Shown piece by piece: positions 56,954 to 64,000 of a stretch of DNA of 64,000 bases (the stretch's first letter is position 1; each line of letters opens with the position of its first letter). The notes beneath the pieces were generated by a model. The model made no database searches. It saw nothing but the letters and a program-made list of their open reading frames with translations, and was not told where the DNA came from. Made by a program: the position numbers and the translations under genes. Origin of the DNA: Anisodus tanguticus (lineage: Eukaryota > Streptophyta > Magnoliopsida > Solanales > Solanaceae); NCBI GenBank assembly GCA_034509755.1, contig CM067542.1:23813001-23877000 (forward strand). Reading direction: 5' to 3'.

Positions 56954-57600
56954 TGGGCCCCTGCGGTGGTAGAACCTCGTGAACCGGGCATACCATTGAA
57001 GAACCTTCGTGAAGTTTTCTTCTCTTATGAAATTTCTACTCACTTGAAAAGAAAAGAAGCCTCAAGCCGATAAGTCATCATCTTCGAGAACACTCGCCTC
57101 GTCGATTCTTCCCTCGTTCTTTTTATTAGCGATTACTTTCATTCTTTAAACAATTAATAAAGTCAAAAAGTACGTTATATATACTAACTACACTATATAC
57201 GATATTTAAAAAAATGACTATTTGTAACATGTGAATTGAAAGCTAAAATAGGCAGTTTCTCGTAAAAGGACCTTTCTCGTGTGGTGATTCTTTAGCTATA
57301 ATAAGATGAAAGTGTCATTTTGTCGAGGTTCAAATATTCTAGTAAGCTTGATGAAATATCTCTTACTAGAATACTTGAAAAGAGTTGTTGCTTACTTTAC
57401 TATGGGGGTGTGGCACTTGAAAAAGAAAATCCCAAGAGTGAGAGGTAATTTCTCTCCTAAATGCCTTTCTTCAGCGTATTCAATCGGCTGGAGGGTAAGT
57501 CAATAACAGTGGTTCGACAACAGAGAACATAACATCTCTGAAAAAAAGATAAATACCACAAGATAGAAATCAAATCTTAATTTAGCTAATGATAAAAGTG
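56954..57600. other. Mitochondrial-like flank between rrn18 and the polymerase genes
   Basis: Sequence upstream of rrn18 (to about 57130), then AT-rich sequence. A 66-codon plus frame at 57306-57506 is unrecognised. This would hold the plasmid-to-mitochondrial junction if the plasmid had integrated next to rrn18. No terminal inverted repeat was found by eye. Confidence 0.45.
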
Positions 57601-57611
57601 AAAAGCAAAAA

Positions 57612-60238
57612 ATGCCATGTCAAGACAACCCTCTGGCAAGTGGCTCGAAATCTATTACAAGGATCTCGACAATAAACACCGTGAAGGGATTATTCAATTT
57701 TGGAAGATTATGCACAACTACTTCTATGAAAAGTATGGTAAAGAAGATGAAAAATAGAATGATAGTGAAAAGCAAAAAATGCAAGAAGCCGTCTTCACTT
57801 TGTTGGCTTCTAAAAAGGACAATCCCCTTTTTTCAGACCTCCCAGAAGAAGAGTTGTCGGCGCTCCAATTGGAAATTAAAAAAAAAGTATGGCCTTCAAC
57901 GAAACAAATCTCGACGAGAAGCCTATTACGTAATAGAAACTTTAATTGATGTGAAAGATTGTAGTGCGCGCGAATTCATCAAAAAGAGAGTAGTGGGTGA
58001 AGATTCAGAATTTTAAATGCCTTTGGTCAATATACGCTTGAGTTTATAGCCGTTCATGTACTAAGTGTCTTATTTAGTCCGCTCGACCAGCGTGCGCGTG
58101 TTCGCGCATCCGCCTTGATTGAACACCTAGAGTCAACAATACGTAGGCAGGCATTCTTGATAAGAAGAAATTATGGAGAAAAGAAAAAGAAAGAGAAAGA
58201 AGAGGTTGCAGTTGATCAAAGAAAACATGATCGTATGTTCCCTCTCGGGACCGCCCTACTCCAATTCATGGTTAATAGAGATGTGATTAGTTTAGAGACA
58301 GATCAGGAAGCTCTTCCACCACCTAGAAAAAAGAATAAGAAGGGTGATAAAGAGTGGTATGTACATAAAAAAACATACGTGCAATGTGTATTCGATCCAA
58401 CCAAGCTCCCACTCAAGCAAAACTTGCCTATGGTGTGCAAACCTCTTTCATGGAGGGGTGTCGGCCGTCAAGTAAAAGACATGTCCGATCTAGAAGGAGG
58501 TTACTTAAGCGGGCGTTATAGTGGTACCGGCTACCGCCTTTTTACAGGTGACATACATCATTTTAAAATACAAATAAAAGATAGCGAGAGTACGTGCGAG
58601 AGTAATGAATGTGCTTCAAAACCAGGCATTTCAAATCAACAACGATGTCTTGAAATATATTGAAGAAAAAGAGACAGAGTTTATTGATAACGGGTATCTC
58701 CTACCAAAGTATATTTCTCATATGAATATAGCAAATCTATATAACGAGATTAGAGACTGTCATCTCGTTGATACAGATACTTTCCAAAAAGTAGGGGGTA
58801 TTAGCGAATTGACAAATCAGTTAACAAAACAGGTACAACGCGCCCGTTATGAGCGGTGTATGCTCACGCTTGCAAAAGACTACGAGGGTTATAAAATCTA
58901 TTTGCCTGCCTTTCTCGACTTCAGGGGGAGAATCTACCGCTGCGGGCTCCTGCATTTCCACGAACGTGATCTATCAAGAAGTCTTATTAACTTTGCGTTT
59001 AGCAATCCTGGATATTCCGCAAAGAGGGAGGAGGTTGAGGAGGCCCTTTTATACCACTATAAGTCTTACCCCAGCCTGGAGGATGCAAATATAGACTTCA
59101 ATGAAGTAAGGACAGAAGCCCAAAAGCAGGGTCGGGATGAATTTCTTCAGATTGCTCGAGAGGCGCGGCACCCCTTTCAGTTCATTGCCGCGGAAATAAC
59201 ACTGGTTTTAAAGAAATGGGAAGGGTTCCCAGTTACCAAAGACGCGTCCGCGAGCGCTTTCTAGATTATAAGCTATTTTTTGTTGGATGAAGATATGGCG
59301 AAGAGCACGAATCTCTTGCCTTCCAAAGATAATAAAATCCAAGATATTTATAGAGGATGGATCGGAAGCTGGTGAAAAGTATTTTCATGCCAATGATTTA
59401 TGGAAAAACACTCATGAGCACAAGCTCTGATATACATAAAACCTTGTCGCAACACATTAATTTTAAGGATAGTTACATACTAGCCTCACTTTGCTTTAAG
59501 TTCTGGAAGGAGAAATATAAAAGTATGGACAGCCTAACCAGCTTGATCAGGAATATTGGGTGGTTCGCCGCCTCTAGAGGTGTACCTGTTTATTATGGTG
59601 TGCCCTACTTTCGTACATCACAAGATTATATGAAGAGTGATGTCGTCAAAATCATTGTTTATGATCGCAATAAAAAAAGGAGACAAATAAGTCTCAGAGT
59701 GAATACCGATAATAGAGATCTTAGGAAGACAGAGGTCTCAACCTTCGTCAACTTCATCCATCAGAAGGATGCCTATATTGCGATGCTTGTAGTAGAAAAA
59801 ATGCTGATAGAGGGAGGACCAATATATACAGTACACGACAATTTTATAACTATACCTCACTATAGCAGGAAACTCCCTTCACTTTATGGCGATGTCATTT
59901 TGGCATTGGGGCCGCCGTTAGCCATTATAAATGATATGATATACGCAAATTTGGTCAGGAATGCCGACGGCTTCTCGCCTGGGGGTTTGGAGCGTGTAAT
60001 ACCTATCGGTGAGCTAGAGAGTTACTTGGAAAATAATATGCCAGACGGTATTAGCAAAAAAATGGAGGCAACATGGAGACTAAGGATGAAGGCCTTACTT
60101 CTCTCATACGAGAGCTATGTTAGTAGTATATCCGGTGTATCACAGGATTATGAAGGTCATTTAGAAATGTGGTTGGATTTCGGGGATAAGGTCCATATTT
60201 TTCCGGAAGGAATAAGCAAAAATTCGCTACACCCATGA
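57612..60238 (+). pseudogene. rpo: Phage-type RNA polymerase of a linear mitochondrial plasmid (broken)
   Basis: Conserved pieces in order across frames: MSRQPSGKWLEIYYKDLDNK near 57618; FPLGTALLQFMVNRDVISLE (about 58240); LPMVCKPLSW and DLEGGYLSG (about 58425-58510); YLPAFLDFRGRIYRCG (about 58905-58940, the DxxGR motif); TKDASASAF (59235-59262, motif A with the catalytic Asp); DRKLVKSIFMPMIYGKT (about 59360, motif B with Lys and Tyr-Gly); IHQKDAYIAMLVVEKM and TVHDNF (about 59830, motif C with the second catalytic Asp). These single-subunit enzymes transcribe the plasmid inside mitochondria. Damage: a TAG near 57756, frameshifts near 57880, 58015 and 58590, a TAG just after motif A, and a deletion between motifs A and B. 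At about 870 codons it is near full family length. It overlaps the following DNA polymerase start. Confidence 0.9.
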
Positions 60239-61220
60239 ATATGAAGAAAAATAAGGCATTAAACGGTAGTGGTCAGTTATTTCTAAGTCAATACTTGGAG
60301 AGGGTAGAGAAAACTACAATTGTAAATACTAAACACCCAACATTGATCCTGGCGAGCATGGATCTCAACCCCCCACCGCTTGGGGCTGAAGTGCGCCTTC
60401 TCAGTCTGGCGGTCGTTCACATGTTGTATCTCCATGCTTACCCCTCTTTACCATCATCAGGGTACGCAAAGTTTACGATTGGCTTTGACCTGGAGAAGCC
60501 AGATGTAACCGTAACCGCGGGGCATGCTATTTGGCTGTATGGAAATGATGGTAAACTACTTCCCATGAGTACAGTCTATGGGGATATAGTATCCACACTA
60601 ACCAAGTTCGCAGAGAGGTACGAGGAGAGTAGTATCGTTAGGCTCACGCTACGAGTCTATACGGTTGAGAATAAAGTAGGAGTTAAGATACCTCTGAGGA
60701 GATAGAATCATTACTAGAGGAAGTCATCCGTATGGACTTCCCAAAAAATGATTCGTTGCTTATCCGTGCTGATGAGATCAGACATTGTAAGCGTAGCTAC
60801 GCCCCCACTATATGATGGCGGTCAAAAAGGGGGAAAGAAAGGGCGAGCGAAGAGTTTTCGTTGTAGCTGATCTAGAAACATTAATAACCGGCGAGGAGAA
60901 CACGCATAAGCCGTATGCAGCGGGTCTCATACTTGTTCTCCCTAAGGAGCTGTCAAGTACAATAGGGTGGAAACCTATTTCGGTGAGGACTACATAACAA
61001 TAAACTCCTTTGATGAAAGGAGTAGTAAAGTGCTTGAGGACTTTTTGTCCAGAATTGAGCATATAGCTAAAGGTTTTAGGCCCGCCCTAAATATTGACAT
61101 CCATAACTTAGGAAGATTTGATGGGGTTTTCTTGCTAAAGCACGTGACGTCTAATTGGAAGGGTAAGGAAAGACCTATAATGCGGAACAACCGCATCTAC
61201 CAAATCAGTGTCAAATCAGG
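60235..61220 (+). pseudogene. dpo: Family-B (protein-primed type) DNA polymerase of a linear mitochondrial plasmid, N-terminal part
   Basis: Starts at ATG 60235 in an ATGA overlap with the RNA polymerase stop. Frames 60235-60705, 60710-60805, 60812-60985 and 60967-61220 join to an N-terminal region followed by the 3'-5' exonuclease domain: VFVVADLETLI (Exo I, D-x-E) near 60865 and DIHNLGRFDGVFLLKHV (Exo II, N-x3-FD) near 61100, then MRNNRIYQISVKSGK. Exo III and the whole polymerase domain are missing; the match ends near 61215. In linear mitochondrial plasmids the enzyme replicates the DNA from terminal proteins. At least three frameshifts. The family-B assignment rests on exonuclease motifs and the neighbouring RNA polymerase. 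Confidence 0.8.
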
Positions 61221-61221
61221 G

Positions 61222-61345
61222 AAGAGAGTTCACATGCTTAGAATGCTGAAAACTTTATATTTGCATACCTATCAACAACTCAACTTTTCTAAACAAACTA
61301 GTTCTTATTAGAGAGTTCACAGCGGTGAAACTTTATATTTGCATG
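61222..61345 (+). repeat. Short direct repeat at the right NUMT edge
   Basis: AGAGAGTTCACA and ACTTTATATTTGCAT occur at about 61223-61263 and again at about 61311-61345, just where the DNA polymerase homology ends, marking a local duplication at the junction. Confidence 0.8.
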
Positions 61346-61389
61346 TGGGCTTTAATATAAAGAATTTTGAGAAGTCATTCATAAGCTTT

Positions 61390-62865
61390 AAGGGACCGTT
61401 TGGTTGGTGGGATGAGATTTTAAAATAATTCTAAGACTAATTAGATCCATAATCAAACGCAAGATAAAATAATTTCGCATTTTATTTTAGAATTATTATC
61501 TATATCTCACTGGGAAAATTTTGGGTTTAGGGGATGTTCCAAGAGCTGATTATATACTTCTATATTCATATTATATAGAAGGATGGACCCCACTACTGTA
61601 TGAGTATTTTCTTTGGTTGATCATTTGGATAATACTCCACCAAACCACCTGCTGTTTTCAAAACACATTATTGTTAATTTTTGTAAAAACAATCTTGGAG
61701 ACAAGTATTTAATGCATATAAGAGTTGAACTCAAACTTTCTTTTTTACTCTTATTCATAAAATCATATTTTGATTTTACTGCCTCCAACCCATAATAATT
61801 GATGTTTTACGCTTATGTACATGAATTAAGGAATTTACTTCTAAAAATTAAGAGGGGTTTAGACTAAATTATCCTTTATTATGTTTTTTTTCTTTTTAGG
61901 TTGACATAATTATCATTAAATTTGTATATTGAATTAGAAATATATCAAGGGTAAATTTGGGACAAAATATTAAATACCTTCTTGATTTTGTGAAACATCA
62001 ATTATTTAGATCAACTTTTAATACTAAAACATCAATTGTATTGGATTGGAAAGGGTATTACTTTCGGTTCGTATTATCTATTTATTTTTAGGAATTTGAC
62101 ACCCTTTGAGAAGAACATCTAATATAGAGGGAGTAATTGTTAATTTATAATGCAAGGGGTGTGTCTGCAGCTGAGTTGTATTCAAAGGTGTTTAGTGTAA
62201 TTTTACCTTAGTTTTACGTATACAATTATTTGTCTAAACTGCCTTATATTTGTATTTTAGACGTCTTATTTAATTAATACATAGGTAATTGGAGCAAGAG
62301 GGTAAATTTGAAAAGAAAAGAAGTAACAAATTTGATATTTTGAACTGTTGGGAATTGTAATGCTTTTTCTTTTTCCAATTATTAAAAAAAAGTTCAATTT
62401 ATCAAAACAATTAATATTTGGAACTGAAGAGAGTACAAGTTTAAGCTATTCTGATTTCTGATCCACAAGTTCCCTCAAGTGAACCAAAAAAAAAAGAGAT
62501 AAGAAAAATAATAAAAAGGAAAGCAAGATTGAAGGGATTATATTCCCTGGGAGGCTATCTTTTTCCTTATAGAGGGTATTATTTTCCCTTAAATTCTCCT
62601 GATCTTCAATTAACCAAGTGGCACCATATATTTGGGAAGTATGTAAACATGATGTGGGCAAAGGTCCACTCAATAAAGCTAATTTAGTATACATATATCG
62701 AATAAGAACTAGTTTGTTTAGAAAAGTTGTGTTCCATATAACCTTAAACTTAAACCTCCGTATTTTTTGTGAACTATTTATCTTGGAAAAGAGTGATAAA
62801 CTTATCTTTCTTTCGTTCTCTCTAAGGCTCTAACTAATTGGTCATAACTTTTTAATACTACTACT
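61390..62865. other. AT-rich intergenic DNA with MITE-like words
   Basis: Contains GGGACCGTTTGGTTGGTGGG near 61392 and a weak inverse near 61635 (CACCAAACCACC), suggesting a decayed MITE. Near 61795-62132 are words such as AACATCAATT in both orientations and a GAGGGAGTA end typical of Stowaway elements. No complete element was delimited and no gene was seen. Confidence 0.4.
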
Positions 62866-62995
62866 AAAATAACAACAACAACAACATAGTATAATTTTAG
62901 AAATAGAATCTAGGGAGAATAGGATGTACAAAAACTTTACTCCTATCTTTGTGAGATAGAAAGATTGTTTTTTATAGATCCTCGGCTCGAATGAT
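62866..62995 (+). repeat. SINE-like repeat, copy 4 (diverged)
   Basis: AACAACAACAACAACATAGTATA..., then GGGAGAATAGGATGTACAAA, CTTTGTGAGATAGAAAGATTG and ATCCTCGGCTCGAATGATGG, matching the layout of copy 1. Confidence 0.7.
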
Positions 62996-63325
62996 GGTCA
63001 TATATGTTAGCAAGTAGTAATTATAGACGAAAGAATATATCCGAGATGGGTATGGTGACATGATTAAAATCCTTCATTCTTAGCTAGATGTCTTTATTTC
63101 AAACTTTAGGAGTGAGAACCTTTCAGTAAGGAACGTTGCACCATCTTAATGAGTATACCTGACGAGAATTCAAATTAGCAATTCCAATGGGTTTCAAATA
63201 CCGAATGATTAAAAATAACAAAAAAATTGACAAGCATTATACTAATAATATTATGTTGTATTATTTTCATAGATTTCAAGGTTTTAAACTTATTTAACTA
63301 TTTAAATATAAAATAATGGAATATA
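62996..63325. other. AT-rich intergenic DNA
   Basis: Nothing recognised. Confidence 0.5.
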
Positions 63326-63725
63326 TTTATGTAACAACCCGATCTCTTAATGAGTATTTGTATATAGAATCGTGTTTTGAGTGTGTATATGTATTTTATT
63401 ACTATTTATGACTTGTTGGCACGATTTGGATTGAATCCCGAAGGGCTCGAGCATGTTTTAGACAAGTTAGAATTGAAAACTAGTGCAGGAACAACTATGG
63501 TGTTTCTGGTGCATCATGTCGATCGCGAGGAATGCATCATGATCGCGAGCTTCGATTGTCGAGTGGATCTGCTGGATCGGACTACTCCTATGCGCTCCAA
63601 GAATCTATTTCTTGGAACTGTTTGCGTAAGAAGGTAATACACGGGAATAAATATGAACACATGATATTCACGTGGAAAACTCCTTGCTCAAGAGACCCAA
63701 AAACCAACCTATATTTCCCGTAGGA
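63326..63725 (+). repeat. LTR-like remnant
   Basis: Begins TGTAACAACCCGATC, like the start of long gypsy LTRs (T-G-T-x-ACGACCC), and holds CGATCGCGAGG/GATCGCGAGC words like the CGCGA-rich part at 48100-48200. The 86-codon frame here is not taken as a gene. Confidence 0.4.
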
Positions 63726-64000
63726 TTTACCAAAATTTCACTATAATCCGGAGTCATTAACAGGTTTATAAATTCTTTATAACACCTAAAGGACCTGTTT
63801 GTTTAAACAGTCCACCTAAACAACCTAGTTGTTTCGTATAGATCCAGTAACTAACCAACAAATACCTATTACACAATACTAGCAATGATAAATAGGTGAG
63901 AACCACAAAAAAACTTAACTACAACTAAAGAACTCAAGGGATAAATTTGTATAGGCTCAAGTTCTTTTTTGTTGGGACAGTTAGCTCTTCTTGAGATGTG
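63726..64000. other. Intergenic DNA, no gene seen
   Basis: Short palindromic words (GTTTGTTTAAACAG) but no recognisable feature. Confidence 0.5.

Larger units (their letters stand above)
55270..61340. other. Nuclear insertion of mitochondrial DNA (NUMT) carrying plasmid-type polymerases
   Basis: The block contains the 5' end of mitochondrial 18S rRNA, GC-richer mitochondrial-looking spacer (55790-56700), and two polymerase genes of the linear mitochondrial plasmid type. Chromosomal sequence with plant nuclear repeats lies on both sides. All genes in it are broken. Outer edges are approximate: the left edge lies between 55250 and 55420, the right between 61215 and 61390. Confidence 0.8.

Noticed and set aside
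57612..61220. A working two-polymerase replication system in the nucleus
   Set aside because: Several frameshifts, internal stops next to a catalytic motif and loss of the DNA polymerase domain make it non-functional.
63377..63637. 86-codon frame as a gene
   Set aside because: It overlaps an LTR-like remnant and has no recognisable domain.

Overview
This window is a stretch of plant nuclear DNA. It is almost certainly from the nightshade family (Solanaceae). The grounds are long AT-rich intergenic tracts, nested LTR retrotransposons with plant-type primer sites, several copies of a short interspersed repeat that I associate with Solanaceae, and one intact plant-specific gene. No bacterial, viral or CRISPR features are present. 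Most long reading frames are broken retrotransposon genes.

Layout. 0.35-5.55 kb: a Ty1/copia element on the minus strand with both LTRs and a perfect 5-bp target duplication. 5.68-6.81 kb: a non-autonomous hAT-like element. 7.33-7.69 kb: a decayed fragment of a REF6/ELF6-type histone demethylase (JmjN domain). 8.64-9.79 kb: a miniature LTR element with a perfect target duplication. 11.9-13.1 kb: a long-inverted-repeat element. 13.7-33.2 kb: a mosaic of Ty3/gypsy elements that look Tat-like. It includes a segmental duplication that copied a retrotransposon insertion together with about 1 kb of flanking DNA. It also includes antisense genes with a putative Transposase_28 domain and apparent introns. 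34.2-48.7 kb: old long-LTR relics, into which a 7.07-kb Ty3/gypsy element (39.06-46.13 kb) inserted. A Stowaway-like MITE later entered its 3' LTR.

The only gene that looks functional is at about 50.5-54.6 kb. It encodes a 672-residue ankyrin plus tandem CCCH zinc-finger (RR-TZF) protein. It has a 5'-leader intron of about 1.27 kb, a 10-codon upstream reading frame, and an unbroken single-exon coding sequence. Its 3' flank carries a 43-bp near-copy of its own coding sequence.

From about 55.3 to 61.3 kb lies mitochondrial-type DNA: the 5' 272 bp of mitochondrial rrn18 in antisense, then broken genes for a phage-type RNA polymerase and a family-B DNA polymerase of the kind carried by linear mitochondrial plasmids of plants and fungi. 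The last codon of the RNA polymerase overlaps the start of the DNA polymerase by ATGA. Frameshifts, a stop in the catalytic motif and truncation of the DNA polymerase show it is a dead nuclear copy (NUMT) of a mitochondrial plasmid or of a plasmid integrated in the mitochondrial genome. The rest, to 64 kb, is AT-rich intergenic DNA with another short interspersed repeat and an LTR-like remnant.

Limits: domain names come from reading motifs by eye. Boundaries without a matching target duplication are approximate, and the species is not determined.
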